Notes: generated by a model from the letters alone, not told the origin. Shown: positions 7,663-14,528, counted from the first letter of the stretch. The stretch: 18,345 nt of DNA from Syntrophaceae bacterium UBA2192 (GCA_002327315.1 DCVI01000051.1:1-18345); one strand, 5' to 3'. Translations and numbers: made by a program.

Positions 7663-7968
7663 TCATTGCGCTTGAGTGAAGCCGAAGAAATTACAGATTC
7701 TTGTGAAGAGCCGATGGAGCTCCCCTCTTTCCGTGACCTTTACGGAAATCTTTTTGTCCTTCAGGAGTGCCTTGCGCAATTCCTCCACACAGGGGGAATT
7801 CTCCTCGCTGATGATGACGGTGACCTCATTGCCGGCTTTTTCCAGCACGATAAGATCTCCAGCCGACCGATATTTTTCACCGACGATCGACATGAGATCT
7901 GACGGCGCGAAATATTGGGGAAAAGGGTTGGCTTCGCTCAAATAGACCATGGCAATTTCCTGCTGCAT
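7663..7968 (-). CDS. Small soluble protein of unknown function, first gene of a two-gene operon
   Basis: A 101-residue protein with alternating predicted strands and helices: NPFPQYFAPSDLMSIVGEKY near the start, then a strand-rich core (GDLIVLEKAGNEVTVIISEE, residues 37-56), a helix with a single conserved-looking cysteine (SPCVEELRKALL), another strand (ISVKVTE), and an aromatic tail (RICNFFGF). No signal peptide or membrane helix. AGGAGAGGTG lies upstream of the ATG at workable spacing. The next gene follows after 25 bp, so the two products probably act together. No known family recognised. Confidence 0.7.
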   Translation of the reverse strand: MQQEIAMVYLSEANPFPQYFAPSDLMSIVGEKYRSAGDLIVLEKAGNEVTVIISEENSPCVEELRKALLKDKKISVKVTERGELHRLFTRICNFFGFTQAQ

Positions 7969-8382
7969 CGTGACACCTCTCCTCGTTTACTGACCGGGAA
8001 CGCATCCCCCGGCCCCGCCTCGCAGACGGCAACCTTACGTTGTTGCCAGCGTTCCCAACGCATCACTCATGCCTGAACGGGCTTTTCCTCGGATCCCTAA
8101 TGATGTCAGCCGAATGTGGAAAGGGCGGCGGGGTTGCCGTTTTGCGGAATTTCCGTCCCCTGTTCCAGGTTGGCAGGCCGGGGACAAATAGTCGTGGATT
8201 CTTCGGCAGTTATGCGAGTGCGCCCAAGCGGCGTAGTCTGATCTGGATGTGCACGCAGAGAAAATTCATACTTTCTTCGTATTCATATCCTGATCCATCG
8301 ACCGATATGACTGATGTGAGGCGTGTCTTCCCATGCCTTCGGAATTGGATTTTGACGATACGACACGCCGGGAGAGTAACCC
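7969..8382. other. Intergenic region of 414 bp upstream of the response regulator
   Basis: No open frame here has a ribosome site together with protein-like composition. It contains repeat copy B (7989-8041) and a GTCCCC/GGGGAC dyad near 8155-8185. It must hold the divergent promoters of the unknown operon and the response regulator, but no consensus boxes stand out. Confidence 0.4.
7989..8041 (+). repeat. Diverged ~55-bp repeat, copy B
   Basis: Shares ACTGACCGGG, CGCATCCC and GGCCCCGCCT with copy A at 6658-6712, in the same order and orientation, about three quarters identical overall. The hairpin equivalent here is CCGCCT/AGACGG with one mismatch. It lies just upstream of the unknown two-gene operon, which runs away on the minus strand. 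Confidence 0.5.
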
Positions 8383-8790
8383 GTGACCCTTACAGCGCCG
8401 CACCCTGCATCCCTTCACTCCGGCAGAAGAGGGCGAATCCTTTTTGTGGATGATGAAGAAATCATTTGCGAGACTTACTGCGACATGCTGCTGCAACTCG
8501 GGCACGAGGTGAGCCCGCTGATCAGCAGTGTCGAAGCCCTGGAAGCGTTCAAGGCCGGACCTGACGAATTCGACCTGGTCATCACGGACCAGGCGATGCC
8601 GCATCTGTGCGGGCTCGACCTGGCAGATCACCTGAAAAAAATCAGGCCGGACATCTCCATCATTCTCTGCACCGGATATAGCGAATTGATCACGCCTCAG
8701 ACGGCCTATGACTTCGGCATCGATAAAATCCTGATCAAGCCGGTCGGAATCTGGCAGATGCGGGAAGTGGTCGACAGTGCTCTCGGCTGA
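8383..8790 (+). CDS. Single-domain response regulator (CheY-like receiver)
   Basis: A 135-residue receiver domain with no output domain. The acidic pair is D23/D24 (FVDDEE), the phosphate acceptor D69 (VITDQAMP), the switch threonine T97 (LCTGYS) and the conserved lysine K119 (LIKPVG). It starts with GTG at 8383, with GGGAGAG 7-8 nt upstream; the first 17 residues are a short unstructured extension. Stand-alone receivers work in phosphorelays or bind a partner protein directly. The soluble histidine kinase gene begins 222 bp downstream on the same strand and is the obvious partner candidate, though the gap leaves cotranscription uncertain. Confidence 0.93.
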   Translation: MTLTAPHPASLHSGRRGRILFVDDEEIICETYCDMLLQLGHEVSPLISSVEALEAFKAGPDEFDLVITDQAMPHLCGLDLADHLKKIRPDISIILCTGYSELITPQTAYDFGIDKILIKPVGIWQMREVVDSALG

Positions 8791-8841
8791 AACGGCATTG
8801 CAGGCGGCGGATATGCCCGCACGGGCGCGCGGGTCTCGACA

Positions 8842-8963
8842 GCCCCGGGCCGTCCCGGCATGGACCGTTCGTCCCGGGGCACTGCCGGCGGGGCAGGCCG
8901 GATGTACCCGGCCCGTTAATCGGTGAACGATCGTCATCCCCGCTGCCTGCTGCGGGGTTGACG
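8842..8963 (+). other. Two hairpins between the response regulator and kinase genes
   Basis: GCCCCGGG (8842-8849) pairs with CCCGGGGC (8873-8880). CGTCATCCCCGC (8932-8943) pairs with GCGGGGTTGACG (8952-8963) with one mismatch, around an 8-nt loop. Neither has a T run, so they are not standard terminators. They may set the ratio of the two products or protect the transcript. Confidence 0.35.
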
Positions 8964-9012
8964 AAGCGATCCTGGAAAGGTCCCGGTGTCTGCTCCCGGG
9001 GGATGCTCAACC

Positions 9013-11136
9013 ATGAAAAAATCAACGCCTGCCGGGAAATGCGCGGACACCCTGCGCGCCGCGAAAATCGATCAAATCCTGATCGTGGACAACGACCCCG
9101 TCTATCTGGCGCTGCTCGCGAAGTTTCTCAAGAAAGACGGGTTCCATGTCTTGACCGCCAGGGACGGCGCCTTTGCACTGAAGATTTTGAAGTCCGTCAC
9201 GCCCGATGTCATCCTCCTGGATCTGGTGATGCCGAATGTCAGCGGAGATCGTCTTTGCCGCTTGATCCGGGCAATGGATACGGCCGTGAAGGACGTCCAC
9301 ATCATCCTCGTCACCGCCGTGGCCTCCGAGGGGGTGACGGTCGATTACCTCGGGATGGGCGCCAACGACTGCATCGCAAAAGTCTCCTTCAACCAGACGT
9401 ACAAAAAAATAAACGAGGCGCTATCCTGCTTCAAGAAAAAGACCCACAGGAAGAGACCGGGCCGAATTGACCGCCCTGCGGAGATCCTGCCGCGAAACAT
9501 CATCGGCGAGCTGATCTCCATCAACCGGAATCACGAAGCCTTCATGTCGAATATTTCCGAAGGCCGTCTTGAGTTGACGGAGCAGGGGAATATCATTTTC
9601 GCGAACCCGGCGGCGATCTCCATCCTGGGACAGCCTGAAATCGATCTCATCTCCTTGAATTTTGTCGATTTGTTCCCGAAGGAGGAACAGGCCGGGATCT
9701 CCAAGCTCCTTTCCGTCAGAACACGCCGGCGGCCGGCCGACTGCAACCTGTCCTTCCGCCTGCTGAACTCCAGAGAGGTCGTGGTCAAAGCGCTGCACGT
9801 CGCCCATGAAAAGAAATACCTGGTCGTCCTTCGCGACGTGACGGAGCAAAAAGGATTTGAGAGAGCCCTTCTGAAAGCCTATGCGGATCTTGAGACGCGC
9901 GTTGCGGAACGCACCGCCGAGTTGGCGAAGGCAAACGAGGCCCTGCATGCGGAGCTCGAGGAACGTCGAAAAATCGAGGGGATGCTGCAACAGAGCCGCA
10001 ACACCCTGCGATCCGTCTTCGACAGCATCTCCGATCCGCTGATCATGGTCGATCGCGATCTGTGCATCCGGATGGCGAACAGGGCCACGGTCGATTACTT
10101 TCACTGCGCCGATTACCTGGAGATCCTGGGGAGGCCCTTCCCGGTTCTGGCGCGAGACCATTTCGATCTCGATTTGCTGAACTCCGCGCGATCGGCTGTT
10201 TTGCACTTCGAGGAGTCGAGCTTCGAGTCGAGAAGCCCTGAAAAGTCAGGGAAATATGAAAAGGTATTCATCTATCCGACTCACGAGGAATATCGGGTTT
10301 CGGGGTCGGCCATTATCCGGATCAGTGACATCACAAAAGAAAAAATCATGACCACCGAGCTGATCCAGCAGGAGAAACTGGCATCCCTCGGTCTTCTCGT
10401 ATCCAGCGTGACCCACGAAATCAACAACCCGAACAACTTCATCCTCTTCAACGTACCGATTCTCCGGGATTATCTCGGCGCCATGCTTCCCATTGTTCAG
10501 GAGCACGCGGAAGGCAGGGCCGGCTTCGAAATCATGGGGATGTCGGGGGATGTGTTCCAGGAAGACATCCTGAAGCTGTTGACGAATATCCAGAGCGGGG
10601 CGGAGCGCATCCACGCGACGGTCGCCAAATTTGTCGGATTTTCGAAGAAGAGGACCTGCAATACGAAGATGCCCGTCGAACCCGGCGAGCCGATCGAAAA
10701 AGCGGTTTCCATCTGCCGGTATGAGATCAAGCGAACCATCCGCACCTTCGATGTCGATGTCGAGACGAACCTGCCGACGATCCGGGTGGACCCCTGGGCC
10801 CTCGAGCAGGCGATTATCAATCTGTTGATCAACGCCTCTCAGGTAACGGACAAGGAGGATTCCAGGCTGAGGCTCAAGGCCTTCGTGGAAAAGAACGGCG
10901 GGAATCGCTTCACCATCGAGATCACGGACAACGGGTGCGGCATGGACGAGGAAACAAAAAAGAAAATATTCTTTCCGTTTTTCACGTCAAAAAAAGACGG
11001 AAAGGGGACAGGACTCGGGCTCTATATCGTCAAGAGTCTCGTCGACGAAATGGCGGGTCATATCGAGGTCCGGAGCGAACCCGGCAAAGGCAGCACCTTC
11101 AGGATATCCCTCCCCGTGGACAAGGGAAAATCGTAA
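9013..11136 (+). CDS. Soluble hybrid sensor histidine kinase, REC-PAS-PAS-HisKA-HATPase
   Basis: A 707-residue protein without membrane helices. The N-terminal receiver (about 20-138) has phosphate acceptor D70 (ILLDLVMP), T101 and K123; the lysine is followed by valine instead of the usual proline, and the acidic pair is D26-N27 instead of two acids. Two PAS-like domains follow (about 172-280 and 330-442), joined by a coiled coil (285-328). The kinase core has phospho-acceptor H468 (VTHEINNPNN), N-box N607 (NLLINAS), DNGCGM (639-644) and GKGTGLGL (663-670). HEINNPNN is typical of soluble, NtrB/HWE-neighbouring deltaproteobacterial kinases. A redox or small-molecule signal through PAS is likely. 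ATG at 9013 is chosen for GGGGGA 9 nt upstream; GTG at 8986 (AAAGG upstream) is an alternative. Confidence 0.93.
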   Translation: MKKSTPAGKCADTLRAAKIDQILIVDNDPVYLALLAKFLKKDGFHVLTARDGAFALKILKSVTPDVILLDLVMPNVSGDRLCRLIRAMDTAVKDVHIILVTAVASEGVTVDYLGMGANDCIAKVSFNQTYKKINEALSCFKKKTHRKRPGRIDRPAEILPRNIIGELISINRNHEAFMSNISEGRLELTEQGNIIFANPAAISILGQPEIDLISLNFVDLFPKEEQAGISKLLSVRTRRRPADCNLSFRLLNSREVVVKALHVAHEKKYLVVLRDVTEQKGFERALLKAYADLETRVAERTAELAKANEALHAELEERRKIEGMLQQSRNTLRSVFDSISDPLIMVDRDLCIRMANRATVDYFHCADYLEILGRPFPVLARDHFDLDLLNSARSAVLHFEESSFESRSPEKSGKYEKVFIYPTHEEYRVSGSAIIRISDITKEKIMTTELIQQEKLASLGLLVSSVTHEINNPNNFILFNVPILRDYLGAMLPIVQEHAEGRAGFEIMGMSGDVFQEDILKLLTNIQSGAERIHATVAKFVGFSKKRTCNTKMPVEPGEPIEKAVSICRYEIKRTIRTFDVDVETNLPTIRVDPWALEQAIINLLINASQVTDKEDSRLRLKAFVEKNGGNRFTIEITDNGCGMDEETKKKIFFPFFTSKKDGKGTGLGLYIVKSLVDEMAGHIEVRSEPGKGSTFRISLPVDKGKS

Positions 11137-11157
11137 GTTTGCCTTCCCGGTTTCTCC

Positions 11158-12264
11158 CTACGCTTCGCTTACCCGCAGGACGGGCTTGATGGCGCGGCCG
11201 CACCGGGCATCGGCGATGGCCCGGTTGATCTGCCCGAAGTCGTAGAATTTCTCGATGCGGTCCAACGGGAAGAGCCCTTCCCGATAGAACTCGATCAGCC
11301 TGGGGATGAAGACCTGCGGCACGGCATCGCCCTGGACGATGCTCAGGGCCCTCCGCCCTCCCGGCAGGGAGCTAGGACCGTTCTCACCTGCAATATAGGC
11401 CGCCGTACCCTTCGGGTTCAACAGGACGACGGCCAGCCGATAGAGCCTGTTATCGCCGGTGCTCTCCACGACGTAATCGACCCCACCGCCGGTGGCCGCC
11501 CGGATGCCGTCGGTCACGCCTTCACGACGGGTGTCGATCACGTGGGTTGCGCCCAGCTCCATGGCGAGCTTGAGCCGCGAAGGGACCCTGTCGACGCCGA
11601 TAATGGGGTTTGCGCCGACGATGCGCGCCGCCATGACCGCCGCAAGGCCGACGCCTCCCGTACCGAAAATGGCGATGCTGGCCCCGGCAGGAACGGCCAG
11701 CGAGTTCATCACGGTGCCGGCTCCGGTCTGCAGGCCGCATCCGAGCGGCGCCAGCATCTCCAGCGGCAGGTCTTTCGGGACTTTCACGAGATTGCGCTCC
11801 GTCGCCAGGACATGGGTCGAGAAGGACGACTGGCCAAAGAAGTGGCCGCGCACGCGGCTGCGGATCAGCGCATTGCTGCCATCGAGGCGCCTGAAGCCGA
11901 AGTTCAGATCATAGATGGACTCACAGTCCGTCGGGTGTCTGCTCCGGCAGGGGAGGCAATGGCCGCAGGACTGGAAGGAAAGCACGACGTGGTCACCGTG
12001 CCGGACGCCCGTCACCGCTGCCCCGACACGCTCCACGACGCCGGCGCCCTCATGGCCCAGGATCACGGCTCCGTCCGAATCTTCGTACCAGTCATCGACA
12101 TAGCGGATATCGGTGTGGCAGATGCCGCTGGCGACAATGCGTACAAGCACCTCGTCGTGTCGCGGGCCTTCCATTTCGAGGGATTCCGCCTTCATGGGGC
12201 CGCCCCTGCGGCGCAGAACGGCTGCACGGATCTTCTGAACGTCCGAATCGGCTGGGCGGGTCAT
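11158..12264 (-). CDS. Zinc-dependent alcohol dehydrogenase, aryl/benzyl-alcohol dehydrogenase type
   Basis: A 368-residue medium-chain dehydrogenase of normal length. Catalytic zinc ligands: C49 (GICHTD), H71 with E72 (LGHEGAG) and C176 (PLGCGLQTGAG). Structural zinc cysteines: C100, C103, C106, C114. The Rossmann motif GTGGVG is at 201-206, and D225 at the end of the second strand (IIGVDR) indicates NAD rather than NADP. The stretch RGHFFGQSSFSTH (139-151) and the GCGLQTGAGTV block are typical of aryl-alcohol dehydrogenases, which interconvert aromatic alcohols and aldehydes. ATG at 12262-12264 chosen for GAGGAGGGAA about 7 nt upstream; the frame is open 18 codons further but that part overlaps a repeat. 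Converges on the kinase gene with 21 bp between stops. A leader with terminator lies upstream. Confidence 0.93.
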   Translation of the reverse strand: MTRPADSDVQKIRAAVLRRRGGPMKAESLEMEGPRHDEVLVRIVASGICHTDIRYVDDWYEDSDGAVILGHEGAGVVERVGAAVTGVRHGDHVVLSFQSCGHCLPCRSRHPTDCESIYDLNFGFRRLDGSNALIRSRVRGHFFGQSSFSTHVLATERNLVKVPKDLPLEMLAPLGCGLQTGAGTVMNSLAVPAGASIAIFGTGGVGLAAVMAARIVGANPIIGVDRVPSRLKLAMELGATHVIDTRREGVTDGIRAATGGGVDYVVESTGDNRLYRLAVVLLNPKGTAAYIAGENGPSSLPGGRRALSIVQGDAVPQVFIPRLIEFYREGLFPLDRIEKFYDFGQINRAIADARCGRAIKPVLRVSEA

Positions 12265-12286
12265 GGCTTCCCTCCTCAATGCAACA

Positions 12287-12311
12287 GGGTATTGGGAATC
12301 GGGTATTGGGA
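12287..12311. repeat. Short direct repeat GGGTATTGGGA, two copies
   Basis: Exact 11-mers at 12287-12297 and 12301-12311, 14 bp apart, about 25-50 bp upstream of the alcohol dehydrogenase start codon. The 10-mer GGGTATTGGG occurs again in reverse orientation at 14497-14506, close upstream of the Hsp33 start. Confidence 0.6.
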
Positions 12312-12322
12312 AATACAACTGC

Positions 12323-12356
12323 TGTCATCGCGAGGGCGGAGCCCGTGGCGATCTGC
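12323..12356. repeat. Probable dispersed intergenic repeat unit
   Basis: The segment beginning TGTCATCGCGAGGGCGGAGC and ending GTGGCGATCTGCG, with an internal GGGC/GCCC hairpin, resembles short interspersed repeats with 'TCATCGCGA...GTGGCGATCT' ends that I recall from many bacterial genomes. Only one copy is in this window, so repetition cannot be shown here. Confidence 0.35.
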
Positions 12357-12460
12357 GATTTTCCTGCTTGCCTTTGTCCTCTTGTCGCAGGACGTTTCCG
12401 AGTCGATCGGCAGCCTGTTTCGACGGTCCGCCTGCCGGGTCGCTCTCGACTGCACACCGG

Positions 12461-12498
12461 AAAAATAAACCCCACCTCCCGATCCGAGAAGTGGGGTT
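12461..12498 (-). terminator. Rho-independent terminator/attenuator upstream of the alcohol dehydrogenase
   Basis: AACCCCAC (12468-12475) and GTGGGGTT (12491-12498) form a perfect 8-bp stem, with an inner CTC/GAG pairing. On the minus strand it is followed by TATTTTT. It lies about 200 bp upstream of the alcohol dehydrogenase start and directly after the stop of a five-codon frame, so it probably ends a short leader RNA or acts as an attenuator. Confidence 0.7.
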
Positions 12499-12515
12499 CA
12501 AAGAATCCTGTCCAT
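12498..12515 (-). CDS. Possible five-residue leader peptide (MDRIL)
   Basis: ATG at 12513-12515, five codons, stop TGA at 12498-12500 touching the terminator stem. AAGGAG is exactly 6 nt upstream of the ATG. A ribosome terminating here would cover the 5' arm of the terminator, so its translation could control read-through towards the alcohol dehydrogenase. Such a short frame can arise by chance; the strong ribosome site and its placement are the only support. Confidence 0.35.
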   Translation of the reverse strand: MDRIL

Positions 12516-12590
12516 GGCCTGCTCCTTCTGGAGGGCTGGAAGGTTATGTTGGTGGGTTGACTCGCTGATGTGAAAGGAATGACTGTTCTT

Positions 12591-12620
12591 TAGATAAGAA
12601 ATTTAACCCCGGTTTGTCAA
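12591..12620 (-). promoter_or_regulatory. Probable promoter of the leader RNA
   Basis: On the minus strand a perfect -35 TTGACA (12615-12620) is followed after 18 bp by TATCTA (12591-12596), a weak -10. The expected start near 12584 gives a leader of about 120 nt ending at the terminator at 12461-12498. The surrounding DNA is AT-rich. Confidence 0.45.
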
Positions 12621-12657
12621 GGAATAATACCACAGGGTGGAATGATCGGGTCCGCCA

Positions 12658-12930
12658 TCAGAGAAGCGGGGATAGGGTCGAGTGGATTTTTTGGATGATC
12701 TCGTTTCGGACCCCGAGGTTCCATTTTTTTGCCGCGTTGGCCGATCCGTAGATGTTTCCCGGGTAGAACGGCACCCCGACACCCCCGACGATGCCGGCCA
12801 CGGCGTAGTTCTCCTGATGGATGGCCGTCACGGTTCCCGCGATGAAGAGCCCGTTGATGAGAAACGCCGTGATCCCGTCTCCATAGTGTTCGGCATAGAT
12901 GTAACCCGATCCGGGCAGGATGGCCGACAT
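12658..12930 (-). CDS. Small membrane protein, probably the frame-shifted C-terminal part of the preceding TPR gene
   Basis: 90 residues from ATG 12930 (GTG 12933 possible). It starts MSAILPGSGYIYAEHYGDG, has hydrophobic segments at about 22-37 and 43-55, and contains PGNIYGSANAAKKWN. This type of domain ('SA-LPG-G--Y-----DG ... GNIYG--NAA') I recall as the C-terminal membrane part of longer TPR proteins. Its stop/start overlap with the TPR gene is TGATG, and no good ribosome site precedes it. Reading upstream in its own frame gives SPVLAGVMSAILPG, a natural-looking continuation, while the TPR gene ends in the odd SPPSWPG. A one-base shift in the G5 run at 12946-12950 would explain both. Confidence 0.7.
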   Translation of the reverse strand: MSAILPGSGYIYAEHYGDGITAFLINGLFIAGTVTAIHQENYAVAGIVGGVGVPFYPGNIYGSANAAKKWNLGVRNEIIQKIHSTLSPLL

Positions 12931-13556
12931 CACCCCGGCCAGGACGGGGGAGATTTTTCGGGGAGCTCCCGATACCGGTCGAGCTGCACGATGGCCTCTT
13001 TGACGCTCTCCTCGCCGGGATTGCCCGGGTACCGGTCCAGGAATCGATTCAGTGCTTGACGGCTCACCTCCGCCTTGTTTTCATCGAGAGCCGCCAGACA
13101 GATCACCGCGAGCGAGCGGGGTGCATATTCCGACTCGGGGTGCTGCTCGAAGAGGGCCTCAAGCGCCGCCCGCGCCCTGTCGTAATTCTTCAGTTTCCAT
13201 TGGCTGACCCCCCCGAGATATTCGGCCCGGATCGCGTAGCCGCTGTCGGGATATTTTTCGCGCAGGGCCAGGAAGGACCGCGCGGCGGCCCCGTACTTCT
13301 CGCCCTTGAAATAAGCCATGGCGATCTCGAAGGAGGCATAGTCCGCCTTTGCGGAATCCGGGAAGAGGATCAGGAATTTCTTGTATTCCGTGACCGCCCG
13401 GTAGTACTCGCCTTCCTCCATGAAGGCATCGGCGATCTTCAACTGGACGTCCCCGGTGACAAGAACGGCCCCGTCGTCGGCATGAAGCGGGGAAAAAGAG
13501 GCGAGAACAAGGAACAACAAATAGGGTATCGGCAGGAGCCGGTGCAATGCTTTCAT
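12930..13556 (-). CDS. Periplasmic TPR (BamD/YbgF-like) protein, apparent C-terminal truncation
   Basis: 208 residues. Signal peptide with hydrophobic core about 9-20 and cleavage after LHA (24-26). Tetratricopeptide-like helical hairpins fill the rest: residues 37-67 (EYYRAVTEYKKFLILFPDS), 72-105 (AYFKGEKYGAAARSFLALRE), 108-142 (KNYDRARAALEALFEQHPES) and 146-182. This spacing and the FPDS/YPDS/HPES turns resemble BamD or YbgF, suggesting a scaffold in the envelope. ATG at 13554-13556 overlaps the stop of the YidD-like gene (ATGA), so translation is probably coupled. The last seven residues (PPSWPG and stop) look like out-of-frame sequence; see the following small membrane frame. Confidence 0.85.
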   Translation of the reverse strand: MKALHRLLPIPYLLFLVLASFSPLHADDGAVLVTGDVQLKIADAFMEEGEYYRAVTEYKKFLILFPDSAKADYASFEIAMAYFKGEKYGAAARSFLALREKYPDSGYAIRAEYLGGVSQWKLKNYDRARAALEALFEQHPESEYAPRSLAVICLAALDENKAEVSRQALNRFLDRYPGNPGEESVKEAIVQLDRYRELPEKSPPSWPG

Positions 13557-13999
13557 TTTTCGAAGAGCAGGTTGTTCGAAACGGGATCGTAGAGCATCCC
13601 GTTGGGGAGCCGCGTGTAGCCGGGCCTCTCGAAGATGTTGCACCGGGTCTGCCGGTCCCCGATCATCATGACCCCCACGACAGGGCCTTGTTCCTGGATG
13701 GCCTGGCGGCCATAGTGGGAGCAACTGGGCCGGAAGCCGCAGCGGTCAGGCCCGCCCGCGGGTGAAATGAAGATCTGGTAGAACCGGATCAACCCCTGCA
13801 TTGCCACGCGGACGCTGGAGGTCTCGGGGCCGTAGGCTTTTTCGGGGACGCGCAGCTCTTCCCCGGGTCCCTTCATCATGAAGTCAGATCCGAACGTGGT
13901 GGCGGCCGGGCTCAGGAGGCTGATCGCGAGCCATGCGAGCACAACGATCGGTGTCGCCTTCCGCCTGCCGCTTTGGCCGATTTGATCCGTCTTGGCCAC
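13553..13999 (-). CDS. yidD: YidD-like protein with N-terminal export signal
   Basis: 148 residues; the YidD domain is at about 66-121: LIRFYQIFISP (70-80), then AGGPDRCGFRPSCSHYG (81-97) and a final cysteine C120 in the place of the usual RCHP. YidD normally is a 70-85-residue cytoplasmic amphipathic protein that aids YidC-dependent membrane insertion. This one has a hydrophobic segment at 17-33, probably a signal peptide or membrane anchor, plus a 26-residue C-terminal extension, so it may act outside the cytoplasm. The start is a GTG at 13997-13999 with GAAGAG close upstream; this is uncertain. It overlaps the TPR gene by ATGA, forming an operon. Confidence 0.85.
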   Translation of the reverse strand: MAKTDQIGQSGRRKATPIVVLAWLAISLLSPAATTFGSDFMMKGPGEELRVPEKAYGPETSSVRVAMQGLIRFYQIFISPAGGPDRCGFRPSCSHYGRQAIQEQGPVVGVMMIGDRQTRCNIFERPGYTRLPNGMLYDPVSNNLLFEK

Positions 14000-14045
14000 T
14001 GCTCTTCGCCGAGGCTCCCGAGGGCCTGAAGTTCTCGCAAGGGTA

Positions 14046-14090
14046 GAAAAAATCCCGGGGATTCGGGTGTCCGCCTTTCATCCCCGGGAT
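14046..14090 (-). terminator. Rho-independent terminator of the SHOCT lipoprotein gene
   Basis: Perfect 11-bp inverted repeat: ATCCCGGGGAT (14052-14062) and ATCCCCGGGAT (14080-14090), 17-nt loop, followed on the minus strand by TTTTTTC. It begins 4 bp after the lipoprotein stop and separates it from the YidD-TPR operon, which therefore needs read-through or its own promoter. Confidence 0.85.
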
Positions 14091-14094
14091 GCGC

Positions 14095-14337
14095 TCACTT
14101 GGTCTTGGGCTGCTCGACTCTTTTCAGGATGTCTTGTTTGGTCTTATCGTATTCTTCCTTGGTAATCGCGCCGTTCTTGTAGGCCTTGTCCAGATCCTCC
14201 AGCTGCTGCCCGACGGTCGGCTGGTTGATGATCTCCGTTTTCTTGACCTCCGTCGTGTTGTCAGGACCGCAGCATGCAGCCATGTTCAACGCGAAAACAA
14301 CGGCCATAATCACGGTGATGACTCTGATGATCATCAT
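14095..14337 (-). CDS. Small lipoprotein with SHOCT domain
   Basis: 80 residues. Hydrophobic signal (3-18) ending in a lipobox MAAC, with C22 as the lipid-modified residue. After a short linker comes a SHOCT domain (about 44-72: QLEDLDKAYKNGAITKEEYD, then a helix with KQDILKRV). SHOCT is a short helical oligomerisation module often found at protein ends; the function here is unknown. AAGGAGGAG precedes the ATG (14337; a second ATG follows directly). A strong terminator follows, so it is transcribed alone. Confidence 0.85.
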   Translation of the reverse strand: MMIIRVITVIMAVVFALNMAACCGPDNTTEVKKTEIINQPTVGQQLEDLDKAYKNGAITKEEYDKTKQDILKRVEQPKTK

Positions 14338-14496
14338 GGCTCTCCTCCTTCAAGAAAATGCATGTTGGTATGATGACGACACAATAGCTTCAAACCGGCG
14401 TGCAGGCAATCGGGCAAAATCATTTTTTCGATTGACCCCGTCCCCGGCCGGCATGGTATGTAAGAAGCTCTTTGGAATTGGACAGATTCCCTGTAC

Positions 14497-14516
14497 CCCA
14501 ATACCCATTACCCAAT
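14497..14516. repeat. CCCAATACCC repeat upstream of hslO
   Basis: CCCAATACCC (14497-14506) followed by ATTACCCAATTCC, a degenerate continuation of about the same period. It is the reverse complement of the GGGTATTGGG repeats at 12287-12311. Read in the direction of the adjacent gene, both sites show CCCAATACCC within 50 nt of a start codon. Confidence 0.5.
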
Positions 14517-14528
14517 TCCTGCTATAAG

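Noticed and set aside
8234..8243. GTCTGATC, matching part of the heptamer array before the peptide genes
   Set aside because: A single 8-base match without spacing partners or dyad; expected by chance.
8266..8937. Minus-strand frame of about 220 codons over the response regulator
   Set aside because: Antisense shadow; the receiver gene on the plus strand has all catalytic residues and a ribosome site.
11542..12468. Plus-strand frame of about 300 codons
   Set aside because: Antisense to the alcohol dehydrogenase, which has all its zinc and NAD motifs.
12491..12506. GGGGTTCAAAGAATCC, resembling a tRNA T-arm
   Set aside because: No acceptor or anticodon arms can be built around it; it is the edge of the attenuator terminator.
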